Source: Mercurialis annua (Eukaryota > Streptophyta > Magnoliopsida > Malpighiales > Euphorbiaceae). Taken from it: a stretch of 64,000 nucleotides of DNA. The notes beneath the pieces were generated by a model. That model worked only from the letters and a program-made list of their open reading frames with translations, was not told where the DNA came from and ran no database searches. Made by a program: the position numbers and the translations under genes. Below, one piece after another: positions 21,978 through 34,756 of the stretch (position 1 is its first letter; each line of letters starts with the position of its first letter). The DNA lies in contig NC_065572.1 of assembly GCF_937616625.2 (NCBI RefSeq), positions 188,501 to 252,500 of the forward strand, written 5' to 3'.

Positions 21978-24328
21978 TGTCACGATCCAAAATATTGAGC
22001 CGCAACCGGCGCTAGGGAACGGGAGTGGTAGCTCCGGAACCCGTAGCAAGCCTCACACCACTATTAATTTTTCGCAAATAATATAAACAAATAGTATCAA
22101 ACAATGGAAGCAATTACGTATATATCCCATATAACAAAATATTTACAATAACTGTTTAAACCTCGCGGGCTCTAGTTCTCGTACCCTGTACGAACATGCC
22201 TCACGGTACTATATACATCAGTTAATGTTTCAACACATCTCACCGGCATCTGGGGCCGTGGATCATATACCAAACACGTAGCCTATCAAAAAAGCATATA
22301 AAAAAATGACAGCAGTTAATATATACAATAAAAATGAACTGCTGTCTAGGCTACTGTTCTATTGACACAGGACCACTACTGCAGCATTCACAGAAGTCAG
22401 AAACTAACATATACAGCTGACTTCTGGACTTCAAAATTGACCTCTAGCTAAGTCCACAAGCTAAGCACCTGAAAGACATCAAAGGTGAGGGATCAGTATT
22501 TGGGGAAATACTGAGTGAGTGTGCATTTACTAACGGTATTATCATAAAAACATAGCATCGCATTTCAAGAAACAATAATATAAAACATATAAACATGTAT
22601 TTGATCCGTACGAAACTAATATCCTAACATGCGACACATTTCTCGAATAATCATTATCATTCAACCCAATCGTAAATATCAATCGCGAGTCTAACTCGCT
22701 GGTGGCCCAGCCACTAGATACGGGGACTCCAGACTACACCGTAGCCGAGTACTCTCCCGTATCAAAAACCCAATCGTAAATATCAATCGCGAGTCTAACT
22801 CGCTGGTGGCCCAGCCACGTAAATTTTTATAATCATCATCAGCTCCCAGCTGTGTCAAGTCATTTCTCAAATGCAAATATACTAGACTGACTCGATACTG
22901 GTGATCACACAGCCTATTGACACCCAATAGGTAGCTAGTTTCTTCGGATCGCATACTAGTTCTCGTATATAGAAATTAATAAAGCATATAACATTTCAAT
23001 CAATTATATATATATATATAATGTGATGCGTGTAAACAGTATATATATATCTATATAAAATAACTTTATATATATATAATACACGAAAGTAAAGTTCAAC
23101 TCACAGTGACCGCTATCCAAGTAATGATGTGGTCGATGTGATAGTACACTCTCGTCAGTCCGCTTCTACTGACTCCACTACTTGCTGACACGTCTGATAA
23201 ATAGTTTAATAATTAGACGTGCACCTTATACTCTAATACGTATAATATTTTTAAGTTCTAGGGTTTAATTTTTTTTTTTAACGTTATTTATGATCTCGAT
23301 ATTCCTTAATCGTTTTTAGAATCTAATATTGAAATATTGAAATCCCACATCAATTAGGGCTAAAAGTCTATTTTAGTCCCTCGAGTAAAAGTCCATTTTA
23401 GTCCCTCGTTGACCCACTGTGCGTCCGCACACCTTGGGTGTGCGTTCGCACACCAGTACTGGTATGCGTCCGCACACCATCACAAGTGTGCGTTCGCACA
23501 CCACGTGCGATTCGCACGCAGCCCCGGAAACGTCGTTTCCGGGCTTCCCGTCGTGCTATCACTTGCCATACACACCAAACACCTCATTTTCGACAAAACC
23601 CGTATTTTAGTTTTTTCCAAAAACGCTAAAAATGATCCAAAATTATTAAATTCTTAATTATAGCTAAAACGGCTATATATTCGAATTTTCCACCAAATTC
23701 TCTGATTATTACCTTAAAACGATGTTTGATATCGATAGAGAATTCGATTCTGAAGAAATTGCCGCTTGAATCACTTGAATCGGACGTCGGACGGCGAAAC
23801 GACGTAATCGGCGATATATCTCTCGTTCTCTCTCGATTGTTCTCTGTTCTTCATTCATATCAAAATCTATATATTCTGGCTAAAGGTTCACTTTGGTCCT
23901 TGTTCTTTTTGTTTCTTATCATTTATCCTTTAAACTTTTCTTTCCTACAATTTAGTTCATAACTAAATCGATAAACTCTTAAATTATTACTTATACGTAT
24001 TATTTATCCCCGATAAATAATACGGAACTCGATATTAACACTTTCCCGTCAAAATCCTACAAATTTCCATTTTCGACAAAGTGGCTAAATTACCATTTTG
24101 GTCCCTATACTAAATTTTGGACTTTTCTTAACATTTTTCCTTTAATTCCAATTCTAATTTTAGAATTGAAATATAATCTTAATTTCTTCATAATAAATTT
24201 CCTGAAATCGACCTACTTAAAATTTATTTACTGTTCTTTTATCAAAAATTCTTCTGATATTGCCACTCTGGCGAATCAAAACCGAACACATGGTCCAATT
24301 AGATAATTAAATATTTTGGGGTATTACA
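21978..24328 (-). mobile_element. Solo LTR (TGTAATACCCC...TGACA family), 2351 bp
   Basis: The plus strand begins TGTCACGATCC and ends GGGGTATTACA, so the LTR reads TG...CA on the minus strand. A 5-bp duplication CTGAA (21973-21977, 24329-24333) proves a complete insertion into the LINE-1. There is no internal region or gene. Relatives are at 31516-37470, 32235-35213 and 54077-55419. The termini recall Ty3/gypsy chromovirus (Del/Tekay-like) LTRs, but that family name is inference. Confidence 0.85.
23418..23520. repeat. Array of palindromic GTGCGNNCGCAC words
   Basis: Five successive words (TGTGCGTCCGCACA, TGTGCGTTCGCACA and variants) occur in about 100 bp. Each is self-complementary apart from the middle two bases. 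Three overlapping reading frames across it look coding only because of the repeat. Equivalent but differently worded arrays sit in the other three LTR copies. Confidence 0.85.
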
Positions 24329-25364
24329 CTGAATATCACCGACTGGATAAACAAGATGTACACTACTCTCCCACGTCCAGATTTTGATTTGTTTACTATT
24401 CAGTTATGGCAGGTTTGGAGTGGTAGAAATAAGCTGCTTGTTGACCAAATCAGAGAACCTGCAAAGGTAATTATCCAGCGCAGTTTGAGCATCCATGATA
24501 GCCTCCAAAATCTCAATCCCCAGTCCGCTCCGCAGCCAGTTAGCTTAGTTTCAGCTTGGAAAAAACCGTGGTTAAACAGCTACAAGATTAACACCGATGC
24601 AGCTTTTGGGAAAGATCTTTCTCCGGTCGGTTTAGGGGTGGTCATCAGAAACTCTGAAGGGTAGGTAATGCTCTTTGCGGCAGAACCTGGCAACGCAGCC
24701 CTTGATGTGGAGCAAGGTGAAGCCATGGCTGTTTTTTATGCAATGCGGGTGGCTAAAGAGTGTTCTCTTAGAGACGTCGAAGTCGAATGCGACTCGAGTA
24801 CGATAGTATCAAAGCTAAACCAGAATTTGACGGATCTTTCGCACCTTTGCCTTGTTTATGATGATATCCGTAAGTTAGCATGTTGTTTTGAAAATATTAG
24901 TTTCTCTTTTGTTAGAAGGGAATGTAACAGACCTGCTCATTTAATGGCCAAGTGGGCACTTAGCTTATCAGAATCTACTGTAATTATGGAGTCTGTTCCA
25001 AATCACGTTTGGCCTTGTATTTTTGAGGATGTTCCCTCTGTGTTGCTTTAGTTAAATGACAATCTGGCGATAAAAAAAAGAAGATATTATGAACAAATCT
25101 TCTTGGACAGCCACCTCATGTTTGCATTTTCAATCTTGAATTTACTTTCACATTGAAATATATATATTTGGAAAGATACCAGTATATCTCTGAGGATTTA
25201 TCTTCTTATCACTCTAGAATTCATATGATTCCTTATTATTTCCATTATCCTCACAATGATTTCTATTGCATACCTTTGAAGTGATGCTAATAGATTACTC
25301 ATCTGGTACCCTTAGGAATGAAATTTGATAAAAATAAAAATTAATTATTAAATTATAAATTATA

Positions 25365-26040
25365 GGGGTAATGTTATAAACATTCACCAACTATACACGT
25401 TTTTTCATTTTAATTACGCCGTTTAAAAAACGTCATTTTCATACATGAACTACCAATTTTTTTCAAATTCATAAACCGTTCAAAAATCTGACAAAAATTG
25501 TTAATGTGTCACTATGCGGTTTGTTATGACATGTAACTATCTAATTGCTAATTCAGCAATTTTCATCGGATTATTGAATGGTGTATGGATTTGAGAAAAA
25601 TTGATAGTTCGTGTATACTATTTTTAAACGGCGTAATTTTATTTTTTTTGAAATCAAAGAAGTTTTCATTAATGAATAATCGAAGCAGTTACATGTGTAA
25701 GATATTCAGAAAAGTTTGAAAACCAATCCCAATGACCTGGCAAGGAACTGACATTACGCGCTAATAGATGCGCAGTCTGATTCGCATATCGCCTTACAAA
25801 CACAAAAAATAAATTATGAAACTGTTTGCTAAAGAAGTACAATCTCCCACCGACAAATCATCTGCAACAGACTCCGGATTGCGAATATCAAGGATAACCT
25901 ACAAGGCATCGGACTCTATAATCAACCTATCACTACCCTTAAGCCAAAAAAGAGCTTCTCAAATACCGATCAGCTCCATTTTAAACGGCGTGATTAAAAT
26001 GAAAAAACGTGTCAAATTGGTGACTTTTTATGACATTAAC
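25365..26040. mobile_element. TIR element related to 2804-3118, invaded by a LINE-1 tail
   Basis: The left arm (GTAATGTTATAAACATTCAC ... TTTTTTCATTTTAATTACGC) and the right arm at about 25975-26040 (CGTGATTAAAATGAAAAAAC ... TTTTTATGACATTAAC) are inverted. The LINE fragment at 25646-25980 interrupts the right arm. Precise ends and target duplication are not clear. Confidence 0.6.
25646..25980 (-). mobile_element. 5'-truncated LINE-1 fragment (RNase H end)
   Basis: The minus strand encodes a decayed RNase H-like segment (LIIESDALQVILDI) and ends with ATTAATGAAAACTTC and an A-tail (T-run at about 25647). The flanking phrases TTTTAAACGGCGT at about 25626 and about 25981 look like its target duplication. 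The plus-strand ORF at 25816-26106 is a shadow. Confidence 0.65.
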
Positions 26041-27101
26041 TCTATCAGACCCTTGCCGCCTAGAACTTTTTTCTTATGTCTTCTTCGGCAGTCGTCAATG
26101 GCTTAATTTTTCTGTTGACGGTAGCTACCCCTTTATTTATGTTATTTTCATTCCAATTCGTTTTTAATTTTTGATGGATTAAAATTTATCACGAAGCGCA
26201 ATTCAATTATCAAGAAGCGAAAATAGATTGAAGATCTTTCATCAACAAAATAGGTTCGTCGATTAGTTATACTAGTTTTATTTATTTTTTATTGTTTATC
26301 TTTTTTATGAATGTTTTATTTTGTCCTTTCTTTATAAAAGGTTTGTTGTCCTTTCCCGGTGAAAGGTTTGCTGTCTCTTTTTTAGAAGGAGTTATGATCA
26401 AGTGTTGATTGAATCGGATGTTGTGAGTTTGCGAGTGATTGGAGAAGTTTGAATGAAGAGCGATTGAAGATTGCAATTCACGAAACAGTTAGTAATTTAT
26501 TTTTAATTTCGTAAGTAAGATCTGCAAATTAGGCAGCATGTTGTCTGTTCTATATCAGATCACCGGGTTTAGTTTTTAAATCATCCCAAATTTCTTACAA
26601 ATGTAACTGTTTTAGATTCAATTTAATGAGATCCGATGAATTCAAACCAAAAAAACTTTAAATTATATGTGACATATATACATATTTTTTTTAATATCAA
26701 ACAGAAATCTGTAGAATAAAATATCATGAATAGGTATTTAATTAGAAGGATTTTCTCTTGCGTTGGTTGTGTATATGTATAATGTATGGACATAGATCCT
26801 TGCGGTACGCAACCTTAATTCTTGAAGAGTGACCGATACGGAAAGGATCCATATCTTTGGTAACGGTGAACCTCAAAATATTTATATTTATATTCATATT
26901 CTTTTTTTTTAACATGCAGGAGATGCATGGAACACCGAAATAGTTGCATTGAATTAACAAAACATGAAATTGTATGAAGTTTAATATTATAACAACATTT
27001 ATAAATTATGAAATAAAAGATATTTTTAAATTTAATTAACTAAAGTTAAAGCTGGTAAATTTTATAAGTTTTATGATCATGAAATTTGAATATATTAAAT
27101 A
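26041..27101. other. Intergenic DNA, no feature recognised
   Basis: No protein-like frame, RNA gene or clear transposon end was found. 26290-26380 repeats the phrase AAAGGTTTG(C/T)TGTC twice (about 26338 and about 26365). Confidence 0.5.
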
Positions 27102-27376
27102 CTCTCTCCAGTTATAATATTTGTCATATTTAAGAATTTTTTTTCATTCATAATATTTGTCATTTTAAAATTTTAAAAAGAAGCTTTTATTGTCTTTTTT
27201 AAATTTATTCCTATCAATAAATAATTTAATAAAATTTAAAAATCTAGTCAGATATAAATATAATAGTAATTAATATAGACAATTTAGTAAAAATATATGT
27301 AGATTAAGACATATTTATTATTTTCTTGATTTATATGAAATAGCCAAATGCGACAAATATTACAGATCAGATAGAG
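27102..27376. mobile_element. Diverged Stowaway-like MITE
   Basis: CTCTCTCCAGTTATAATATT and the inverse at the right (AATATTACAGATCAGATAGAG) bound 275 bp and are flanked by TA. The subterminal ATTTGTCAT/ATGCGACAAAT pairing matches the 14106-14388 copy. It has decayed more than the other three. Confidence 0.65.
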
Positions 27377-29140
27377 TATTATTTATAAATTTAGCTCGAT
27401 TGGTAAAGGCCGCAATTCCTAACTCATCTTAGGAAGGATTTGAGTATAGTCCGAACGACTTTTTAAAAAAAATGTAATTTAAAATTTTATTAATTAAAAT
27501 TTAAAGTAATAGATGAAATTGATGAGTTTGGACATATTAATATTTATAAGCTTTTGAGTGTAGAAAATACATTTTAAATTAAATTAATAAATTAAATTAT
27601 AAAAATAAATTTGAACATTTAAATTAAATTAAATAGTAAAATTATTAAATTTAATGTGAGTTATAAAGCTGAAAGAGTTATAAAAATCAAGCAATAATAT
27701 TTTTGAAACTTATCAATAATTTTTTTTAATTATATTGAACTAATAAACTTAATTTAAAATTACATATTATATCAGCTAATAACTTAATGATTATAATTAA
27801 TAAGATTCTCAAAATAAATCAAATAATATTACATAAATTATAATTTTTAAATTTAAAATTATTAGAAAAATTACATTTTTTAGTTTCACCCACACAACGT
27901 GCATGCATCGATAAGTATGTAGAACTTGGTTGGACATTAATTAGCAGCTATGAGAGCGAATATGCATAAACATCTAGGTGGCGTTTGATAAAAATAAAAA
28001 TTAAGTGCTGAATTTTGAATGCTAGAAATAATAATTGCTAAATTTTAAAGTGCTAATTTATATTTACATATGTTTTTGATAATTATACTTACTGAAAATT
28101 AATAAAATTATTATATTTACATATTATATCTTTGCACATTAACTATTTTAAAAATAAAATGTTAAATATTATTTAAATTTTTTAAAATATAACAGAATTA
28201 ATAATATTCTTTTATTATGTATATTGCATATATAATAAATAAAAATTATAAAATTAATTGCGTACGTTGATAATCATTCCTTAAATTATAATATTATCCT
28301 TTTATCTTGAAAATTTAATCCTTAAAATAAAATATTAATTTTTAAAATTCTAAAAATTGCATAAATCTGATAATGAGTGTTGTGTATTACAAACGAAAGT
28401 ACAAATAATGTTTAAGAGGATAAATATTAAATAAATGACATCCAAGTTCTAAAAAAAAAGGTAAAAATATAATAATTTATAATTTTAAGTGTTGAGATAA
28501 AATATTTTTACTAGTGAATAATAATTGAAACTAATAACAATAAAAATTGTATTCAATAATAATATTAACTTAATGCTTTTTGTAAAAATAATAAGTTAAA
28601 ACTTTTTGATTTATTATCATAAGTGTTTTTTACCTTAATTTTAATAATTTAAAATAATTAAGTATTTAATATATTACTTGAAATATTAAGTTGGATTATC
28701 AAATACTCGGTACATGAATATTCTTAACATTCATCTCTATGTAACTTAGTATGAATGCACAATTAGATGAATGCTCTTAGCATTCCATCTCTATGCAACT
28801 TAAACGAATTTGATTAATAATATAAAAATGGTGTTGTGTAAATGAAGGTAGAATAGAAAGATACAAACTTAATGAATGTTGTATGATTAGTGATTTTATA
28901 ATCTAAAGCTAACAAGAGTAGAAGACAAAAGGGAAGATGGAATTGTATACTACAGCAAAAGCAAAATTGAAAATTACTAATTTAATTTAGGGGGAGTTGG
29001 ACGAAATTGAAAATTTGAAAACAAAAGAAGGCGAAAAGGGAAAAGTAGGAGTCAAACAAGTGAGTCAAAGATTGTCTACTACTCTATACTTACTGACCCC
29101 AAGGAATATCCCTAAAAAACAAAAACACAGAGAAGCATTA
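27377..29140. other. Very AT-rich intergenic DNA upstream of the PADRE gene
   Basis: No gene is seen. 27390-27460 has a tRNA-like string (TAGCTCGATTGGTAAAG) but no complete fold. 27975-28712 may be a decayed TIR element (GGCGTTTGATAAAAAT against TTGGATTATCAAATACTC at the far end). Two copies of CATCTCTATG(C/T)AACTTA lie at 28732 and 28788. Confidence 0.4.
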
Positions 29141-29278
29141 TCTATGTATATAATGCCTCCAAGGCTGCTGCTGCTGCTGCTTTCTTCTACCTCTCGCTAA
29201 CCCAACTTGCTCAGAAGCAAAAGAATTATGAGAATCAAATTTGTGAATCTGCATATGCTCCCGTGGTGCCTCCAGATG

Positions 29279-30097
29279 ATGGGGAACCACATCTCGTGCG
29301 TCCATATGAGGCCTGCACAGCCACCCGCCGCGACCGTCAAACTCATAAAATCAGATGGGCTTGTGAACACCTATGACCGCCCCATCCACGTGTCGGAGCT
29401 TTTAGATGAGTACCCAAAGCACTTGGTATGCCGCTCCGACTCTTTCTTTATAGGGCAGAAGATCCCTGCGCTTTCAGTGGACGACCAGCTTGTGCCCGGC
29501 CACAAGTATTTTCTCCTCCCCAAACATTGTTTCCAGTCTGCGCTGTCCTTTGTCACCATCGCTTCCTTTGTCAGCACTTCCAAGCTTCCGCAGATGCCCA
29601 CACAGTCTCTCCTGAAGAAGGCAGCCACTTGCCAAGCCTTTGATATTCAGAAGACTCCATCTGGGTGTCTCAGAATAAGAGTTTCGGAGGATTTCATATC
29701 TGAGTTAATGGAAGAGAGTAAATCCGTTGAGGAAAGCTGGAGCAGAGTTTGCACCACTCCTGAGCTACAAAAACACTATGGGGTGCTTGTTAGATCGCGT
29801 CAATGGAAGCCCAAACTGGAGACCATCAGGGAGAAGAACAAGAGGAAGCTTTCTTCCTTTGGAATGAAGAAATCTCAGTCCAAAGTCATTTCATCCGAAC
29901 ACCATCTCAACACAAAATCTTGTTCCAAAGTCACACAAAAGCCTACAACTATTAAATCTTTATCGGACCCAAAACATTGTTCCAAACCCCACTCCAAACT
30001 CGCGCAAATATCTAAATCTGCATCGGAACACCATCTCTACCCAAAACCTACTTCCAAATCCAAGTCCAAGATCAAGATCAAATTAAGAAAACAATGA
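29279..30097 (+). CDS. PADRE-domain protein (DUF4228), N-myristoylation signal
   Basis: A single exon of 272 residues. I start at the ATG giving MGNHISC, because PADRE proteins usually begin MGN with Ser/Cys nearby, the signal for N-myristoylation (and likely palmitoylation) at membranes. An adjacent upstream ATG would mask this. The domain runs roughly residues 20-125: VKLIKSDGLVNTYDRPIHV, then SELLDEYPKHLVCRSD and a hydrophobic YFLLPKHCF segment. The C-terminal third is low-complexity, rich in Ser and Lys (ending SKSKIKIKLRKQ), and diverges between members. The family is plant-specific and often responds to pathogens and abiotic stress, while the biochemical role is unknown. A TATA-like TGTATATAAT lies about 130 bases upstream. 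Confidence 0.85.
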   Translation: MGNHISCVHMRPAQPPAATVKLIKSDGLVNTYDRPIHVSELLDEYPKHLVCRSDSFFIGQKIPALSVDDQLVPGHKYFLLPKHCFQSALSFVTIASFVSTSKLPQMPTQSLLKKAATCQAFDIQKTPSGCLRIRVSEDFISELMEESKSVEESWSRVCTTPELQKHYGVLVRSRQWKPKLETIREKNKRKLSSFGMKKSQSKVISSEHHLNTKSCSKVTQKPTTIKSLSDPKHCSKPHSKLAQISKSASEHHLYPKPTSKSKSKIKIKLRKQ

Positions 30098-30770
30098 AGG
30101 TTGCTTACTAACTAATATATATCGTCTCCTCATTTATCTATTCATGTAATGATCCCTGATCTACTTTGTAAAACTGGTCAATAGTCCCACTAAATTTTTG
30201 ATACTAAAGGAAAAAAAAAAGGCAAGCATTCTGAACAGTAAATGTTTTATTCTCAATTGATCTCCAAAGATAAATGTAGCTCATCTTCTGCTCATGTCAT
30301 TATTCTTAATTACAAAAAATCGAAATGGAATTGAATTATTAATTAAAGTGAAACAGTTGCGATCAAATTGTAAACATGCAGCAGTTAAAAATTATTAAAA
30401 AAAAAACTGAAACGTTGAGAAAACTGGTCAACAAATTAGTAAGAAAAGTGGTGGGTGGATCAAATTTGAGGCATGGGATGGGACAGTGATGGGAATTGGG
30501 TTGGCCAAATTTGAAGGAAAATGAAGAAAAAGAGGCATGCAACCAAATTGAGACATTAAAGACAAATCAACGGTCAAAGTATGTCATCATCCACATTTTT
30601 TTTCGGGAAAATGTTAATGTCTATGCTAATTTCTAGCTCCAACTCTTAGAATGGATTTTGTATTGGGCGTGAGCGTGTGCTTCTACTGTAGCGCACATGG
30701 TTTAATACTAGGACTATATTTTATCCAAAGTAATATGAAACGTTTTATATCTATATTTTATTATATATTA
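30098..30770. other. Intergenic DNA after the PADRE gene
   Basis: It contains the likely 3' UTR and then AT-rich sequence. No gene is seen. Confidence 0.5.
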
Positions 30771-31040
30771 CTCTCTCCGTACTAATAAAATCGTCCACTT
30801 TATCTTTATCACACAGTTTAAGAAAAGTAATTATTGCTCATAAATTTTATAAAATTTTCCTTATTTTTTTATCATATCCCTATTTAATATAGGGTCCATT
30901 TTTAATTTACTCATTAGTGGATTTTAAATAGGGATAATATAAAAAAATTAATTGTAAAAATTAGTTATTTTTTGAAAGTGGACAAAATTTTGGAACAAAA
31001 GAATTTCTCAAAGTGTACAACTCTATTGGGACGGAGGGAG
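30771..31040. mobile_element. Stowaway MITE
   Basis: CTCTCTCCGTACTAATAAAA and the right end GGGACGGAGGGAG are Stowaway termini with TA on both sides (30769-30770, 31041-31042). It is 270 bp. Subterminal TCGTCCACTTTATC and GAAAGTGGAC are inverted. Confidence 0.85.
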
Positions 31041-31042
31041 TA

Positions 31043-31515
31043 CAAAATTATGAAACATGCACCTTTTAATTATTGTAGCAATTTTTTATTTAATTAATTT
31101 AAATTTTTATGTACATTTACTTACTAATTAAAAACAAGTTTGTTTATTTAATTTTTTTATAATATAGTATATATTATCTACTTAATTAAATTAATTTTTT
31201 ACAATGATTTAACTATCTACTCTTTGTCTCTTGCTACTATAAATTAAGGAGTGATATTAGCATGTGAAATAAAATTAGTGATGTTAAATATTTCAATGCT
31301 TTTTTAATTTTATCTTTTAAAAAATTAACTTTTAAAACTAAATAAAAAAAAATAAAAGATATCAAGGAGGCAGAGTGAGACTAGTTTTAGTGACTACATA
31401 ATTGTTGTTGATTAAAATTTAGGACTTAGAGCCAAAATTATGAATCATCATCCGAGGAAATCGGAACACTTTTTCTAATTACATGACTAGATTTTATTAT
31501 AAATTATTACCAATT
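31043..31515. other. AT-rich intergenic DNA, nothing recognised
   Basis: No coding frame, RNA gene or transposon end is visible between the Stowaway element and the LTR. Confidence 0.5.
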
Positions 31516-33076
31516 TGTAATATCCCAATTATTTTAACGTAATTAAGTCATATCATGTGTCGAGAATTTCGATAAATTAAATTAAGAATGATTTAATTTA
31601 ATTATATCGGGAATTTAGAATAATTTTTATTAAGTGAATTAGCGGGATTTAAGGAAATAACTTCGAAAATTAATATAAAATAAAATATAAATCCCGTAAC
31701 AGAAATTATTTCGCCAAGGTCAGCGAAATATTTTATAGTATTTATGGTAAAAGTTTCGAGTCAATCGGGGACCGTTTAAAATTTGGACGCAGATAGATTT
31801 TGGACTAAATTGAAATTTTTAAAAAGTTTCAAGGACCGAAATGTGTTTTAACCGTTATATATATGATTTCCTTCATAAGGAAGGATCTAGAGCCTAACCA
31901 GCAGCTCTTTCATTTCTTTCCTTCGTCGATTCCTTTACGTTCCGTCGCTCGATCTCCGTTTCTCGTCCATTTCTGACGTTCTATAGTTCGAATCGATCAT
32001 ATTTCAGCGGCGAATCGCGGTAAGCTTGACGTTTTATCATTTGGATGGATAAATTTAAAGTTATATCAAGTTAATGTTTTAGGCCACGGAATGATTTTAT
32101 CGTTTTAACGATATTAGGATCGATTTATAGCGTTTTGAGTTTAGATTTCGAGTTTCCGAGTTGATTACACGTTGTTTCGATGTTGAGAATGCGAATTTTG
32201 GTTAGAAGCTTGTCGGAATCGCGCCGGTGAGAAGTCTCGGGAGCCGAGACCGGCGCTAGGGAACGGGAGTGTTAGCTCCGGAACCCGTAGCAAGCCTAAA
32301 ACCATTATCAATTTTTCGCAAATATAATACAATACATTTGCAAACGGAAGCTAACATGTATAACATATATACGCAAATATTTACACTAACTATTCTGATA
32401 ACCTCGTGGGCTCTAGTTACCGTACCCTGTACGAACTGTCCTTACGGTACTTTATACATAAGTTAGTGTATCAAACATATCACCGACATCTGGTGTCGTG
32501 AACAAACATATTGTACGTAGCCTACAAAAAATATATAACAAAACAACAAGTAATATGTACAATCAAAATGTACTGCTGTCTAGGCTACGACTCTGTCGAC
32601 ACAGGACCACTACTGCAGCACTACGGAAGTCAATGAACTATGCATACGTAGCTGACTTCCGGATCTCAAAACTGGCGTCTAGCTAGGTCCCGACACTAAG
32701 CCCCTGAAAGACATCAAAAGTGAGGGGTCAGTATTTGGGAAAATACTGAGTGAGTTTGCATTTTACTAACGGTATTAATATAAAAACATAGCATCGCATT
32801 TCAAGAAAACAATAATATAAAAGTAATACATATAACAGGTATTTGATCCGTTCGAAACTAATATCCTATCATGTGACACAACTTACGAATATTCAAATCA
32901 TACAGATCCAAATGGTCCGACCCGGGAGTGTTCACACTCTACCACGCCGATCGTGACCAATCTCTTAATCCCAAAGTGTGAGTCCAACTCACTAGATACG
33001 GGGACTCCAGGTTACACCGTAACCGAGTGCTCACTCGTATCGAATTCATTGTCCAACTTTAAAATTTGTATTCATA

Positions 33077-33078
<2 letters not shown>

Positions 33079-33115
<37 letters not shown>
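33079..33115. repeat. (TA)n microsatellite
   Basis: About 18 uninterrupted TA units lie within the nested LTR. A second, shorter run occurs at about 34238-34258, next to the Helitron insertion point. The ORFs reading YIYIYI across it are artefacts. Confidence 0.9.
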
Positions 33116-33119
<4 letters not shown>

Positions 33120-33768
33120 CATATATAAACACACTAGACTGACTCGATACTGGTGATCACACAGCCTATTGACACCCAATAGGTAGCTAGTTTCTTCGGA
33201 TCGCATACTAGTTTCTCGTATAAAAACTTGATAGAAACATATAACCTTTAAATCAATCATATATAATGCGATGCGTATGAACAATACACGTATATATAAA
33301 ATATAATATTAAATAACTTTAATATATAATACACGAGAGTAAAGTGCAACTAACTATGACCGCTATCCACTCTATAATGAGGTCGATATGGTAATATGCT
33401 CGTGCTAGTCCTCGTCTAGTGCTCTCATTGCTTGCTAACACGACTGATAAAACGTTTAATAGTTAGATGTGAATTTTATGTTTATACTATAATATTTTTA
33501 TATTCTAGGTTTTAGTTTTATGCCTAATGTTATTCGTGAACTCGATGTTCCTTTATCGTATTCACAATATATCGAACTCCGCTTCTTGTATTCGAGAATC
33601 GTATAATATTCTTAACGTTTCTCGTTATCGTGACTCGTGTGAAACGTCGAGCTAAAACCTTACTGTTTAAATTATCAGGGTCCGTAATTAAATTTTAGGG
33701 TCTAATATTGAAAATATCGAAATCCGGTTCAATTAGGGCTAAAAGCCCATTTTGGTCCTCCAGACCCA

Positions 33769-33850
33769 CTGTGCGGGCGCGCACGGGCATTGTGCGTCCG
33801 CACACTATGGATGTGCGTTCGCACAGCCTGTGCGGGCGGGCGCACAGTAG
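33769..33850. repeat. Palindromic GTGCGNNCGCAC word array in the nested LTR
   Basis: TGTGCGTCCGCACA, TGTGCGTTCGCACA and diverged GTGCGGGCG...CGCAC words repeat here, at the same relative place as the array at 23418-23520. They precede the shared CGCACAGCCCC sequence. Confidence 0.75.
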
Positions 33851-34260
33851 GGCCTCGCCACGCACAGCCCCAGAAACTCTGTTTTCGGGCGCTCCGCCGC
33901 ACCCCGACACTCCTTGCACCTATAAAACCTCATTTCCACCGAAACCCGCACTTCTGTTTTTCTAAAAACGCTAAAATCAAGCCAATATCGACAAAAATTC
34001 AAATCATTAACTTAGAATACAAAACAACCCCCTTTTTATTCAAATTTAACATCCAATCTCGAAATATTACCTTGAAACGAAGCTTGAAATCAGTAGAGGA
34101 TGAAATTCCGAACAAATCGACGCGAAAATCGCTTGAACCGGACGTCGAACGGCGGAACGGCGAGCGAACGAAGTTTTGATCGAGTATGATGAAGCTTCTG
34201 GATTCCTTCATCTGATCCTTTCTTTCAAATGAAACTTATATATATATATATATATATACA

Positions 34261-34756
34261 CTAATTTTGCATTACGTGCTATGCACGTGCCTCGTAACGC
34301 AAAGCCTCAGTGAACATATTAGTTAATTTATTATAATTATATCAATTTTTTATTTATAATTAATATTAAATTAGTTAAGAATTTTTGTAAAAGTAAATAT
34401 AATAACCATAATTAAATAATTAACTTAATTTTATTAATAATATTTTTTTAAATAATAAGATAGAAATTTAAATAATAATATATTGACCAAATATAATATT
34501 TTAATTTTGTAGTTTAATCAAACTAAAAGATATGTATTCCTACTAATTTGGAGATAATTTAGTTATTTTTTACATACTAAAGATTTAACTGCAGGCAATT
34601 TAGCTACCTATTCTAATTAGAACTTTAATTAAAATAGTGATTAATTAAATAACTAATTAGTTAATGACTATAAAACCTTTACTTAATAGTAAACTGAAAA
34701 GGATTATTCAGTAAATTTGCCTGCCCCCTCATCCGTATTTTTATATATAGTATAGA
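34261..34756 (-). mobile_element. Short Helitron copy
   Basis: On the minus strand it starts TCTATACTATATATAAAAAT at 34756. The 3' end has a hairpin word GCACGTGCATAGCACGT, then TTAG at 34261 (a likely C-to-T change of the usual CTAG), and lies between A and T. The internal sequence (about 34390-34740) is the same as the terminal part of the Helitron at 13638-18080. It looks like an internally deleted derivative. Confidence 0.7.

Larger units (their letters stand above)
21300..25085 (+). pseudogene. Dead LINE-1 retrotransposon, 3' half, split by a solo LTR
   Basis: The first piece (21300-21977) encodes broken zinc-knuckle/RT-C-terminal sequence. WRVGNGQRVKIWKDRWIFG is typical of plant LINE-1, then VKHFFWRLNKNILP and a Cys-rich CDLCPRYGN...ETILHVFKEC in shifted frames. 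After the LTR inserted at 21978-24328, the sequence resumes (24334) with an RNase H domain. It shows NTDAAFG (catalytic Asp), EQGEAMA (Glu) and VECDSS (Asp), and a stop at 24662-24664 breaks it. A short A-run at about 25071 marks the 3' tail. The 5' portion with endonuclease and most of the RT is missing. Confidence 0.85.

Noticed and set aside
21709..22005. 98-residue minus-strand ORF
   Set aside because: It is antisense to the zinc-knuckle remnant of the LINE-1.
23418..23520. Possible CRISPR-like array
   Set aside because: The repeats are 12-16 bp palindromic words with irregular short spacers inside a plant LTR. There are no cas genes and the genome is eukaryotic.
23409..23657. Three overlapping ORFs that look His/Arg/Cys-rich
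   Set aside because: They arise from the GTGCGNNCGCAC repeat in an LTR. The same happens at 33690-34000 and 35114-35398.
25816..26106. 96-residue plus-strand ORF
   Set aside because: It is antisense to the LINE-1 tail, and the coding similarity is on the other strand.
27390..27460. tRNA gene
   Set aside because: TAGCTCGATTGGTAAAG resembles a D-arm/A box, but the acceptor stem and a proper B box are missing. A decayed SINE or chance is more likely.
33078..33284. ORF ending in YIYIYIYI
   Set aside because: It reads through the TA microsatellite.
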